DNA of 64,000 nucleotides from Polytrichum commune (GCA_950295325.1 OX485809.1:5084001-5148000), one strand, 5' to 3'. Positions 23,791-35,751 are shown, counted from the first letter of the stretch. Translations and numbers: made by a program. Notes: generated by a model from the letters alone, not told the origin.

Positions 23791-24404
23791 TATGGAACCA
23801 CAGCGGTCTCTTGTAGCCTAGCCGTCTCGCCGGAGACTCCGGGAGCATCCACCAGTTTGCGTGGTCCCGTCTTTGACCTCTCTGTCTTTCCCGTATTGCT
23901 TCTACCTTCACCTGCCTTGGACTTACTCTTCTGCTTCCTTGATGCCTCAAACTCAGCAACCTCCCTCCTATTGAGGTCTTCTAGGGTATCCAATACGAAG
24001 TTAATAGCCTTTTTGGATATTCCTGACTTCATGATCCTTACAATCTCCTCCTTCTCCGTAGAAGGCAGGGTCGACAAAGAGCTGCTAAATGGCTCAATGT
24101 CAAAAGCGTGCCTCTTACAGTCAATTGATAGGACCCTTTGCTCAACCCCCTCTGTGACTGTAACATCCAGCCTCTCTCTAGCTCCCACTTGTGCACTTGT
24201 TATAGGATTTACAGGATTAGGGATCCAAGTATTTCCCACCTTATATAGGAATATTAGGGTATACCCAGCCTCTTTGTATCGCTTGTAGATTTGAATCGAC
24301 CAGTTGTGTAAATGGTTCTCTCTTATTAGCCAGTGGGGACCCTTCGGCCCTTGATGTAATGCCCCCACTAGGTCAGTCCACAGCACTTCCTTGTGCTTCG
24401 CCAT
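23791..24404 (-). CDS. N-terminal domain exon of copy 1
   Basis: The ATG at 24404 follows a TTGCAG acceptor, so a 5' UTR intron is likely, as in the other two genes. The protein reads MAKHKEVLWTDLVGALHQG. It shares a pattern with the N-terminus of the 43-kb gene: LHNWSIQIYKR versus VDNWTVIVEKD, and SKKAINFVLDTLEDLNR versus GKRLGRLLNNVTRVNG, followed in both by a Lys/Arg/Ser-rich linker. Coding stops making sense at the telomere-repeat tract. I recognise no named domain in this part. Confidence 0.5.
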
Positions 24405-24448
24405 CTCACCTGCAACATGCACAAATCAGTTAGTAAGTAGGTTGGGGT

Positions 24449-24670
24449 CACTTCCACTCGATCGAGTGGAAGTGGCAGTAGTATTGCATGTTGTTAACTT
24501 GTGTGCCTCACTCCAGTTCGCTATGTGCCCCCAGCCACGCCCACTTCCACTCGATCGAGTGGAAGTGGGCCTCAAACTGATGGCAAGCTGGCTGTGGCTG
24601 GCTGTGGCCAGGAGCTCGCAGCCACACTTCCACTCGATCCAGGCCACTTCCACTCGATCGAGTGGAAGTG
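24449..24670. repeat. family-B palindrome array upstream of copy 1
   Basis: Three palindromes and one truncated half-site: 24449-24474, 24539-24570 (32 bp, perfect), a half-site at about 24626-24640, and 24645-24670. The core is CCACTCGATCGAGTGG flanked by CACTT/AAGTG. The array begins 45 bp upstream of the start codon of the minus-strand copy 1 gene. Confidence 0.9.
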
Positions 24671-27613
24671 ACCAAGATATGTCCGTACAATATGTACAAT
24701 ATGTACAATATTATTGTTGCAGAATGTTTTGAGTTGATTATTGCAGAATATTATTGGGTTGATTTGTTCTTGGTTGAGTCGATTGGTTCATACTTAGTTA
24801 GTTTGTTCTTTGGTGTTGATTTATGAATACTGGTTGAATGCTTAGTATGGCAGAAGGGTTGAATGGGGGGCCATTTCAATATGGATACCTGAATGGCGAG
24901 CAGCATTTGAAGAATTCTCAAAATTATTGCAACAACCACAATTATTGCTTAATGCACTCACATTGCAGATCCTACTGGCGTTGCAGTCTTCCTACAAACA
25001 AGTCTCATAGCAGGAAATTGATTCCAATTGGGAATGGAGGGTGTGTCAAATGTGTAAATGGAGTTTCCCTTAATTGGACCGACTTCGCAATAACCGTCAC
25101 AAGGTATATGAATTAAAATACAGATTTCTACAATGCAATCCATCAGGGAAGAGTGGTGTGCAATGTGCAATGTGCAATGTGCTACCCTGATGCGATGTGC
25201 TATGTGCAATGTGCTACCATTGTGCAATGAAGGGCGTAACCCTTGGAGACAACTGCCAGTCTACAACAGGTTCATATAATCGGTTCAATAGCGATTCGCT
25301 TTTACCCCGAATATGTGCATGTTCATAGCTTGAAGGTGGTTATGGAATATAAGGAACCTATTTATAATGTATGGAGTCTGAAATTGAGCATCACCTGGTG
25401 ACACCCGAAGTGGAGTATGGTGTGTTCAAATCCACCCAGATTCTGGCTCTACACCTATACTTGTGGATTGGGTGGAGTGTTCAATCTAATGCATCACTAA
25501 AGATTGTGCACTTGAAATGTAATGCACAAACCAGATTGAAAGATGCGCGAAATTTTAAATGAAATGGGGAATGTTAGAGCAATTACCTTATGAAGCCTGT
25601 TTGGTTGTTCCTCCTGCCACCTTGCCTCACAGCTCCGGATTCCAGGTGCGCCCTCCTTGCTCTGCTCACCGCAATTCAAGCACCTCGCAGATAGCGGCGT
25701 GCCTTGATCACCGACTGCGGAGAGAAGAGGATCACCGACTGCGGAGAGAATAGGCGAGCACCACCAGAGCGAGAGTGCTCCAGCGCAACTTGAAGAAAGT
25801 TGAGGGAGGGATGCCGAGGGAGAGAGGTCATTGGGGGGGGGGGGCGTCCCATGGCCCGGATGGTCCAGATGCAGCCGTCGCAATGGACGGCCCAGATCGG
25901 GAGCGCCCAACCATTATGACGCTCGGGAGCACGTCCCATCGCTGGTAGTTGTCCTTAGTCTACATGGACGCCTGTGACGGTGTGGATTAATTGCGACTAG
26001 CTAAGTACCCATTAAACAACGATTGTTATTGGTAGTACCCCTTGGTTGTTTTACTAACGGCCACCTAAATGGCGTGTCCCATCATGATGGACCGACGTGG
26101 CGTGCGTTGTTCCAATTTGCTTGGAACTGTAGTATTTTCAATTCACCAATTAATATCACTTTCTTCCTCAATTCTCATTGTAAATTGCAAATAGCAAATT
26201 GCATGCTGTAGTGGGAATGGTGAATTGCATTGTAGTTGCAAATACATAATTGTGTTCATGCATAATATCACTTCTATGGATATGCAAGTACCACTTCTAG
26301 GGATATGATACATGTTGTGGATTGCAAATTGCAATCATTATTAGTAAATGTGACTTGCATTGTAGATTGCAATATTGCACCAATTGATGTTGCGCAGGAT
26401 TCGAGTTCGAGAGGAAATGGTCAACAATCCATGCCACTATATGCAAGTACCACTTCTAGGGATATGATGCATGTTGTGGATTGCAAATTGCAATCATTAT
26501 TAGTAAATGTGACTTGCATTGTAGATTGCAATATTGCACCAATTGATGTTGCGCAGGATGCGAGTTCGAGAGGAAATGGTCAACAATCCATGCCACTATA
26601 GGAGTTATCATATAAGAGGTCAGCCATCCATGCCTATAATTAAATACATATTTGTTGTGATGCAAAATAACGACATATCCACACGAAGATTAACCTTGAT
26701 GAATATGGTCGCGCTCATATGCGGTGTGATTATTTTACTCATTACTATATTGATGCATGTTGTGCAGTGTAAATTGCACTTGTAATATTGCACTTGGATT
26801 GCAATATTGCAATTTATAGGGCGCACGATGGGAGTTCGCATGTGAAAGGTCAACACTCCATGCCACTATAGGAGTGACCAATCTACAAATGGTCAGCCAT
26901 CCATGCCAGAATTGAAATACATATTTGTTGTCATGTAAAATTTGGACATATCCACACGGAGATTATAAATGAATATGGTACAACTCATATGACATGTAAA
27001 TGTCTCACTCATCATCGGGGTGATACATGTTGTTGATTGTAAATAGTAGTTGTTAATGTTGCAAAGGCTCCCAATTTTTTGTATGGGATTTGAGTAGGTG
27101 GCATGTCTAAACCCTAATCACATGCGGTGCTAAAATGAGTTTGACCCTCAATCGACTGATCATATAGAATGTCATTGGTTGCATCCTCCACATGGCCCCA
27201 ACACATGCACCTAAAGCTTACCGCTGTGGAAGGTTTGGAATTGCACCCAAATCCATACCAATTCTGATATTTGGTGTCCGTTCTTCATTACAAGCCTTTC
27301 CATGCACCACTCCTGTTTGTAGTCCACTTCAATTTACCCATAAATTCCCAATAAATTCACCCATAAATTCATGTTTTGGGTGCATTCTACTCGTATAGTG
27401 AGGATGCACTGAGAACTGTCAGTATGAATTTGAAACATGAGAGATTGTAAATTGCACCTAGGCAACAATTGGGCACAAATTTCAGTTGGGATGTAAGATT
27501 ATATCAAATGTAGTACTGGGTGATGCCTGGGACTATGTCATGTATTATCCCCCCAGAAAGATAGTTTGACAAATCAAAGTTGTTGGGGAATTTCGGAGTC
27601 CGCCTAACTAGTA
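24671..27613. other. repeat-rich region without genes
   Basis: Contains GTGCAATGTGC-type short repeats (about 25150-25230), a duplicated CACCGACTGCGGAGAGAA word (about 25709-25750), a poly-G run at 25836 and the 159-bp tandem repeat listed separately. Several frames up to ~137 residues exist but overlap on both strands and follow the repeats. No gene supported. Confidence 0.45.
26284..26601. repeat. tandem duplication, 2 x 159 bp
   Basis: Two near-identical 159-bp units starting GCAAGTACCACTTCTAGGG. Rich in TTGCAAT/ATTGCAA words. A more diverged third copy seems to follow to about 26880 (GGTCAACACTCCATGCCACTA). Confidence 0.85.
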
Positions 27614-27752
27614 CACAAAATATGATATTTAGTGTTAGATTACATTTAGTGTTTTGCCACCCTACTATGCTCAACACTAAATTTCAATTCTTTGATAATT
27701 AGCATTAAGACATAAATGCGTCACCACCTTCCCCACTACCATGTCCCTTCTC

Positions 27753-30590
27753 TGTGAACCCTTTGAGTGGTCCACCACTCTGCGGGATCACCTTTAGTTA
27801 GAATGTTAGCATTAAAAGTTAGAATTGATAGGGAATTTAGGAAAAATTAGTTCATTTAGCATTTAGCCTAGAAGAAGGAAGGTCAAAATGAAACTAAGTA
27901 GTGCTAGAAGATAGCAAAGTAGAAAAAATGTGCTAGCTAGTAAAAACAACTAGCTAAGCAAATATTAGTAGATGCTAGTTATTAAGCAAATGTTAGTAGA
28001 TGCTAGCTAAGCAAGTGTTAGTTTATTAGTTAGTATGAGGCACACAAGACTATTGGAGGTGTTTTACGTAAGAAGATAAAATCGGCGTGAAGAATTTTGA
28101 AGACAAAAAAGAAAGAGAGCAAGGGGGATACTTGCCCACTTGCCCCCTTGCCAACTCGATGGCGGAAAAATTAGAAAGATTTCTAAAGGTTTTTTGTCGG
28201 AGCCACCTCGGCGAGAGGGTGGCAACCTCAACCGGGAAAACCCCCGAGCCAAAATTTCGGGAAAGGGTTTGAAAAATGGATCCGGTGGAGGAGGGGTCCA
28301 ACCCTTTTGTGAGAGGGTTTAAAAACCCCTCCTTCCACCTTGTAGCTCTCTCTCTTTCTCTAGTTTTTGGGCGAAGCCCTGCTTCAATGTAGTTAGGAAA
28401 AAATCCTTTAGCATGTATTCTCAATGGTCTAAAAGAAAGGCTTGAGAACCTCCTCTACTCTCTCTCTCCTAGTTAGGTTGTGTGTTTATTAACACACCAA
28501 CAAAATTATTCCTTCTTTTGTAGAGGTAGGTTGGATGGTAGAATTTTGAGTAGAGGCATTATAGACCTCATCTGCCAATGCCCTGAAGGCTTAGTTCAAA
28601 AGCTAGAACAAGATACTTATCATTTTTCTCTTAGAGAGATTTCATATAGCTATCCATAGCCGTTTCCCATTTGTGATTTGGTTGAGATGACAATTAGTTA
28701 TGGATTTTCAAAGATGGAGTAGAAAAACTGGGTGGTCTTGTGGGTAGCGGCTGCTGGATCAGACCTGCGAGCCCAATAGGAATTTTAATTCCAAGAAATT
28801 ATATTTTTCCCAAGTAGAACTTTTGTGTAGCTTTCCAAAATGGCTTAGAACATTTGATTTGAGCATGATTTGAATTAGATATGAATTGTGCAAGATGGGA
28901 CACATAGTTTGAGAACTTTTGGTTGACTGCTGCATTACAGAGGACCTGCTGGGTTCACTTCGGCTTACCTTTCTAATCACATATTTTTATCAAATACATC
29001 TTTTTAATATCTCTCCAGGGTCATATAGAACGTTTGATTTGACTAAGATTTGAATTAGATATGAATTGTTGAAGGCGAGATACATAGTTTAAGCCTTCTT
29101 GATTGACTGCTGTGTTACAAGGAGTCCGCTGAATTTCTATTAGCTTAACCTGCTGATGTCATAATTTTTCTAGTTAGAGCTTGTTCATAGCTTTCCAATG
29201 GTATAAGGAAAGCCTAGATCCAAGTAGTAAGGAATGTGCTATGAATTTTTGAAGTTAGAAGGTAGATAGGTGGGTTGGAAGGGTCGGTTGAATCGACCTC
29301 ACACTTCCAACCCTCATAACTTTTGCATTTCTTATCCGATTAGAGTGATTTTTAGATCATTGGAAAGATAATTTGGTGCACTAAGTATAAATATTATGCT
29401 TAGGATTAAATTACAGGGCAGAATAACACTTTATATTTTAATTGTTAACTAAGGTACGCTTACTACCAAACTAGTTACAAAGAAGGAGGCAAGGTCGACG
29501 CTCGGAAAGTGGAGCAAGGAAGGAGGTAGCGGCTCGGCCTACATCAAGCCCAAATCAACCGAGGAAAATTGAGGTAAATTAACTAACCTTAAGCCTTCCA
29601 TTTAGGATCGGAGGGAGCACGGCTAAGGTACGCATCTCTAAACCCACTCACCTATCTCGTAAGGTCAAGTGGCTTGACCACTTGACCGCCAAGGGAGTAC
29701 CCAATTCCATTGTTTTCGGGGCCCTTGGTATGTTTTGTGGTAGTAGCTTCATTTATTAGCAAGTTTCGTGTGTGGTAAGTCGGATTAATCACCGACACGA
29801 CCACTCTGAATGTTGTTGGTGGAAAGGTGGGGTTAATGACCCGCGAATCCACTATTATGTTGTTGGCCCCATAGATTGGGAGTAATGGCCCCAATTTATG
29901 AAGATTGCGCAACAGGTTGAACCTACAGGTCGCCCGTCACCTTGGTCCCATTGAGTTGCATTTCGTGGTCTATCCAGTGTAAACACATTTAACAATCAAA
30001 ACATACAAAATAAATCGTAAACCCTTGTTGGCAAGAGACCCGAGGTAAGGGGTGATGCCTAATATGTTAATGTAGTAAGTTAGGACGTGCAAACAAAAGT
30101 AAGTAATTAAGAAAGAATTTGTGTGAAGGGTGGGACTTAGGCCAAGTTCCCCCGCTTAGAAAACTAAATAGAAATAAATAAAGAAATAGGAAGAATTGAT
30201 GGTCCATCAAATTGTCGTTATTCCGTTCGTTGAATTGGGGTGGTATGAGTCACACCCGGTTGGGTGTATCAGAACCATCCCAATTCACAAATTAGGATTG
30301 CCTTGGTTTCAAGGCTGGTGCGTCTGCGCGTAGAATAGGTTGTAGGTTAAGGTTAGAACTAGATATGAAATTGGTTAGTGGAGTTTAAAGCCACACTAGT
30401 AAAAAACTAAGGCCTAACCTCCGGAGGTACTACGACGCATATTTAATCTCCCTTAAAAATCTAACTACTCACGTTATACACCTATCATCCGGGTTCGGCT
30501 TGGGCGCCTGCAAATGCAGGCCACCTTCACCGAAGGGCTTGTGTGATACTTTTAGGCTCCCTCGAAAGGGGGTGGCCCAAAAGTACCACA
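27753..30590. mobile_element. 2.84-kb insertion with TG...CA ends and 5-bp TSD
   Basis: The segment starts TGTGAACCC and ends GTACCACA. The 5-bp word TTCTC directly precedes (27748-27752) and follows (30591-30595) it, and the MITE sequence is continuous across the junction when compared with the copy at 53775-54272. TG...CA ends and a 5-bp duplication fit a solo LTR or LTR element, but I see no second LTR, primer site or pol domain. The ends are also weakly inverted (TGTGAACCCTTTGAG versus TGTGGTACTTTTGGG). No gene inside; the frames at 28050-28424 and 29652-29912 are not convincing. Confidence 0.65.
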
Positions 30591-30595
30591 TTCTC

Positions 30596-30879
30596 CTTTT
30601 ATCATAGTTAATTTTTTTTCATATCCTTAATAACACTAAATTTGTGCATGTAACTTTCACATATTAGCATAGATGATTTTTATCGTTTGAGTTTACATTT
30701 AATGTTACCTACTTTCATAGGGTTAGACTAAGTGGTACTTTTATCATAGTTAATTTTTTTTCATATCCTTAATAACACTAAATTTGTGCATGTAACTTTC
30801 ACATATTAGCATAGGTGATTTTTATCGTTTGAGTTTACATTTAATGTTACCTACTTTCATAGGGTTAGACTAAGTGGTA
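30596..30879. repeat. tandem duplication, 2 x 142 bp, inside the MITE
   Basis: Two copies of the right internal part of the CACAAAATATG MITE, starting CTTTTATCATAG at 30596 and 30738. Confidence 0.85.
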
Positions 30880-31302
30880 ATTAGTGTAGGGTTCGTATTT
30901 AGTGTATGTAACATTAAATATCATATTTTGTGCACTTTTGTGGTGACAAATATTGATATTAATGACCCAGCATGTGAATATCTTACTCTTTATCAAAGTG
31001 ATACCAGGTATGTGCTTAGTGGGATCCCTATATCAAGTGCCCGACAACGGGATAATTTCACTCAACACTATATTCGTTAATTGGACACTTTGGAAAGTCT
31101 CAAAATAAATTGGACCCGTAGTTTCGGATGCGAATATTGTGAACGTAGCGAACATGGGGAACATGGGGAACAATGGCAACATAATGTTTTAAAGATCCAT
31201 ATGTGATGAATATATATGTTTCTAAATATAATAATTATTCAGTTGATAATCAAAACTATGCCAACACAAGATTCCAATGACACAAAATTGCAAATTAGCA
31301 TG

Positions 31303-31575
31303 TGCAATATAATTATATAGTTTAGGGTCCACATCCGTAAAAAAACATTTGGATTCCACATCCGTAAATCAATGCATCCATGCAATATAATTATATAGTT
31401 TAGGGTCCACATCCGTTATAACACAAACATAAAAAACATTTGGATTCCACATCCGTAAATCAATGCATCCATGCAATATAATTATATAGTTTAGGGTCCA
31501 CATCCGTAATAACACAAACATAAAAAACATTTGGATTCCACATCCGTAAATCAATGCATCCATGCAATATAATTG
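31303..31575. repeat. 91-bp tandem array with ATCCGTAAA half-sites
   Basis: Three copies (a 78-bp deleted one at 31303, then 91-bp ones at 31381 and 31472, with a fourth starting at 31563). Each holds CCACATCCGT twice, once as CATCCGTAAAT, resembling half of the family-A palindrome. It lies just past the 3' end of the DUF7869-type gene and may be the terminal region of the element carrying it. Confidence 0.85.
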
Positions 31576-31931
31576 TAATCTACAAAATTGCTATAAAATG
31601 TGTCTAATATAGTATTCGACCCCAATGTCATATATTTTATGAAAAACCAATACACATTCAAATATCTTTGGTCCAAACCTACGTCAATATCATTCACCAT
31701 CTTCATCTTCTGCTTCATTCCCATTCTCGACATTGTTTTCTGCAGCAGCAATACGTGCCAAGTTGTCTTTGGCAAAATCTATATGTTTTTGGGAGATGGT
31801 CATTGTTTCAGTTTTGGAACCTTTGCGTGGTTTCCAAGCACAAAGTATGGTATCCGTGTTTATCCATATTGGTTCGTATGCTGAGTCCATTGTCCATTTG
31901 AAACATTTTTTCGTGTCCCACCCTAAATATG

Positions 31932-31947
31932 TGCGGAGCTGCGGAGC
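31932..31947. repeat. 8-bp duplication breaking the transposase-like gene
   Basis: TGCGGAGC occurs twice in a row. One copy restores the reading frame from NVL through RTYLGWDTKK. An 8-bp duplication in a coding exon is what excision of an element with 8-bp target duplications leaves behind; replication slippage is the alternative. Confidence 0.85.
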
Positions 31948-33294
31948 ACATTTTGATCTTTGGTGCTTGGACGGCAATATTCCACCTCAATTTGACGAAA
32001 ATTTGGGCTAGTTGGAACAAAATTTGGTGATGACAATGCTTTCACCAACCAAATCGGTTTAGGATGTTCCTCATCTCCAGGACGTACGAGGACCATATAA
32101 CCTTCGTAGCAATCAATAGCCACACGAAATGATGGAGCCGGGCGATTACGAGCAGGGCCAACATAATGGTCGTCCGCCGCGAACTCTTCACGGACGTCCC
32201 CATTGTTGAAGAACATGGCCTCAGATTCCACGATTGTCACTCGGCTTAGTGGCCAAAAACCTTGTATCAAACATGATGGTCTATCGTCTTTGGGTGCTAG
32301 CAACGCTGAGCGGATGCGATCCCAATACGCAATCAATGGTTCGTGGGTATCCCGAACACGTCTTGTGATGTCTTCCTCGCACAAATCTTTCCAGTACTCG
32401 ATGAATCCAGATATACCTTTGATGATTTCTGGTCCATTCCTCATGGGGTTGGGTTTGCAGGGCTTCGGCTCCCCATCAGGTAGCATACATTTGCCATCTT
32501 CGTTTTGGCGCCATACGAGTATCCCTTCCTCTGGGCCCCAATTCGGGGAGGTACACAAAACTTTGAATTGCATGGCCGGCAGACCATCATCACGCATATA
32601 GAATCGGAATTGTTGAGCCTTAGTATGGCCCACTAAGCGGTCACCTCCCTTAAGAATGAATGGTTTGATAAACGATTTGAAATCGGGCACTTTTTCAATC
32701 AAATGCGGGATGACTGGCACATTATCCAAATCCATGTACGATTTCATGAGAAGAGGAATTGTGGGAAAATCCTCCTCGTGCAACTTCATACTCCAACGTC
32801 CGAATGAAGCGTCAATGTCATCGTGCGTGTGGCCAACCATCAAAAAAGACACAAACACTTCTTTGAAAATGCCCTTGGCTACGAGCAATGACCAAAAACA
32901 AAATACGTATCGACATTTGTTGTCCTTGGCACAATTATCAAGTTGCACGTGTAGAGTTGGAGGCAAAGGTTTAGCAAGAACGGGTTGTTCAGGCGGTTCT
33001 TGCAGTGAAGATAGGCAAACCTCCTTCCCCTCTAGCACAGCCTCATAAATCGGTGTTGTTCCACATCCAACAAAAAGAGCACGAGAGGATGATGTGGGCG
33101 GACTCTCAAGATCTCGTAGAAGTTTTGCAAAAGACCCTACGGTATGATTGGCGTCGCCAGGATAGAAATCCAAGCCATAATGTGCATATTTCACGTCCAC
33201 ATGACCATGTGCGATCATACCTGCATTTAGCCACACAAATCGTATATATGAATGAAATTCAAAAATTTCCCCAAGCAAGCAAAAAAATGTACAC

Positions 33295-33315
33295 TTACGG
33301 ACGTACATCCGTAAA
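33295..33315. repeat. family-A palindrome variant in the DUF7869 gene intron
   Basis: TTACGGACGTACATCCGTAA, the family-A palindrome with a changed centre, inside the 33368-33221 intron. Confidence 0.8.
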
Positions 33316-34916
33316 TCTTAACAATGAGTATGTGGGCGCGCAAAAAATAAATGTGAAAACCAACAAACCTGTGACAGATATTGGAAGCTTGAAATATCCA
33401 TCTGTAGCCTTTATTTTCCGCGCATAACAAGGGCACGCCGTCTTTGCATGGTCCATTTTGTCATGAATGATTGTCAAAACCTCATTCGGCCTCATTATCG
33501 ATAATGCGCGATTCTTGTAATAGTCTTGACGGTGTGCCTCCTGGTTGTTGACATGCTCAATGTATTTCAGTTGATATCGGTTGTGGGACTCAGTCCCAAT
33601 GGGATGTGCATCTCGAAGGCCTTTATATTTCTCACAAGCAGAACACCTGGCAAACTCATCCCCAGGTCTCTTCGTAATGTATTCTGCGAATTGTTGATTC
33701 TTGATCATACTCAATTTTGACAACGAAATCGGCCCACATCCAGCATTTTCGCCAACTTCATTAACATCCATAAGTATGTTCTTCCATTTTGTCCCTGTAG
33801 GCAAAACCATCTGAACAACCTTTTCCCCCGACGGCAGAGTCCGCGTCTTGTGTGGCATCGCATCTGCCAATGGCATAATGATGGTTGATAGTGTTGCGGC
33901 CGCTTGGAGTGTTGCCTCCCTGGGCTTCTTTGTGCCAGAATTGCCATGGAACCGAGAACGGCGTCCTTGCATCGAGTAGTTCCGGAACCTATAAAAATCT
34001 GCCTTTAAAACTGCATGTATAATGTACCATGCCTTGCAACATATCTCTACATTTTCCAAGGTCACAACCTTACGACCTTCGACATCAAGGTGCATGTTGC
34101 GATGGACTTCAAGTTTCTTTGCAGATCGCATACGAAAATCCGCGAGCCACATCTCTTGTCTCAAAGATTTGATCTTGTCACGGGGAAATAGTTGGCAACA
34201 TCTTTTTGCACAACAATTCTTTGTTGCTACGGACCTAATAGATGCATCTCCCAATGTTTGATCTCGACGACGTTGCGTGGGTTCACGAGGCAAACGAAAG
34301 GAATCATATTTACGCCGACCTATTCTAGGGCGCGTTGTGGAGAACAAAGCCGATTGCATTTGATCAAAATGGCGGGAATGATTCCACAAGCTAACACCAT
34401 CATGAAGAACACTGCGCAACGGCCATCGACGAAGAGAGAATCTCCAACCAGAAGGAACTTCCAACGGATGTAAGGAATTCAAAATGCACACCCCCACATC
34501 TTCTTCCCCAAGGGGATTTGCATCAATACAATCCATAGGATTCGAGTTCCGACAAACACCATCGGCCACGGGGATGCCACATCCATTGACTAGGACAACA
34601 TCAAGATCAATCCACTGCTCCCGCGAATAACCCTCACATGGTGGAAGGAATTCATCCTCTACATTGGCGACACCAATTGTAGTATCTTGTTCCACGACAA
34701 CTTCAAACTCGCTATCATAGCTTGACGCTTCCGAAAAAAATTCAACCGCACTATCATCGACGTTGGAATCCATGGCCACTACAAGAAAGCCCAATGAAGA
34801 GTATGTCAAAATATCCCATTCAATAAATGTCATGGATAGCCCTAACGCTTATTATTGTCAATGAAACACAATGTGAACAATAGTTGATATCATGGCTTGG
34901 AAACAAAGACACATTG

Positions 34917-35751
34917 GTATACGAACGTGCGTCCGTATACCTCCATGTAACAACATTAGCAGCGCAATTACACGCGCATACGGATACATTTATGTGTTCA
35001 TAGTCAGCAGAAAGGTGATGACAACCAAAACACCACTGGTTTATGGACGCGCATCCGTAAATCGGCTCGTGCACATAGTGCAGTATCATGCTAAACCACA
35101 ACATAGGTATACGGACGCGTGTCCGTAAAAATGCAGTCCTAGACATGGAGGTTCAGGCAAGCAAGAGGTCCTGGCAACACGGCCATGTATACGCAGGCCT
35201 GACGACACATGAAATTTGAAGAGGTTATTATACGCGCTTCCTAGTATGTTCTATCAATATCAAATATTATACTATGACACATAGGGTGATGTAGGCTAAG
35301 GGATGCGATCTCCCAACCCTTCATGACCGTACAGTCTCTGTGCAATCCCCTACATGGCACATGGACAACATCATGGCAACAAAGGTTTCCAGGTTTACGG
35401 ACGCGCGTCCGTAAACCTCTGTGGACCTCTGTACTAGCCTAGATACGATGTATAACGCGAAAAGGGGTTCACGTTTTACGGACGCGCGTCCGTAAACTTC
35501 CATGGCAATATATTCGCATTGTGGTACTCGACACGACACGTGGTTTAGGTGACATACAGACACGACAAGACACGTGGTGTAGGTGACATACAGACTCGAC
35601 ACGACACGTGGTGTAGGTGACATATGGCACCAAAGGTATGGAGGTTTACGGACGCGCGTCCGTAAACCTCAACATACATGAGTATTGGATCAAACAAATA
35701 AAGGTTCAAAGAACCAATATGATTAAGGGTTTACGGACGCGCGTCCGTAAA
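34917..35751. repeat. family-A palindrome array upstream of the DUF7869-type gene
   Basis: Seven palindromes with half-site TTTACGGACGC: 34917-34940, 35040-35061, 35107-35128, 35394-35415, 35475-35496, 35645-35666 and 35730-35751. Those nearest the gene are degenerate; the four distal ones are perfect 22-mers, often extended by matching AGG/CCT flanks. The array starts 144 bp upstream of the start codon. Sequence between copies is unrelated apart from ACACGACACGTGG-type repeats at 35530-35610. Confidence 0.93.

Larger units (their letters stand above)
17809..24404 (-). pseudogene. ParB-associated N-term / MTase-like / acidic / HAD gene, copy 1 (decayed)
   Basis: Reconstructed minus-strand exons: 24404 to about 23791, an exon tail ending at 23606, 23500-22988, about 22018-20954, 20866-19874, 19518-19054 and 18576-17809. 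All internal junctions I could place are phase 0, with GTAAGT, GTCAGT or GTTAGA donors and CAG acceptors. Domain order: an N-terminal domain shared with copy 2, a missing ParB core, a helical region, an MTase-like Rossmann fold, an acidic low-complexity linker, a Pro-rich segment and an FCP1-like HAD domain. It is broken: the ParB core is absent where a telomere-repeat tract sits (23690-23790), and an in-frame TGA lies at 20243-20245 with coding sense continuing on both sides. It matches the gene at 43021-48487 in order and content but is strongly diverged. Alternative: two adjacent genes (MTase and HAD) rather than one. Confidence 0.6.
27614..30932. mobile_element. TA-flanked MITE split by a nested insertion
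   Basis: The left end is TA then CACAAAATATGATATTTAGT at 27614; the right end is the inverse ending at 30932, with the right TA mutated to CA. The same element is found uninterrupted at 53775-54272. Here its two halves (27614-27752 and 30591-30932) are separated by 2.84 kb. The right half is partly duplicated (see 30596-30879). Confidence 0.75.
31690..34773 (-). pseudogene. DUF7869-type transposase-like protein, frameshifted
   Basis: Two exons: 34773-33369 and 33220-31690, phase-1 intron of 148 bp (donor GTTTGT, acceptor ATGCAG). The start ATG at 34773 has a good GCCATGG context. The N-terminal ~100 residues are acidic; then come NCCAKRCCQLF, a cysteine pair RCSACEKYKG, and LTIIHDKMDHAKTACP. 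After the intron come MIAHGHVDVKYAHY, LHVQLDNCAKDNKCRYVFCF and FLMVGHTHDDIDASFGRW, the signature of the DUF7869 family found in plant and animal transposon-like genes. The Asp-containing motifs suggest an RNase-H-like DDE/D core, which is inference. The C-terminus (YLGWDTKKCFKW, ILCAWKPRKG) is in another frame because of an 8-bp duplication at 31932-31947. Without it the coding length is 2928 nt, an exact multiple of three (975 residues). A family-A palindrome sits in the intron. Confidence 0.8.

Noticed and set aside
26305-26601. 98-residue frame with an internal repeat
   Set aside because: The repetition is the 159-bp tandem duplication at DNA level; no conservation signal or motif.
31923-33308. 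Ending the DUF7869-type protein at the stop at 31923
   Set aside because: The expected C-terminus (YLGWDTKKCFKW) continues in another frame just after an 8-bp duplication, so that stop is a frameshift product.
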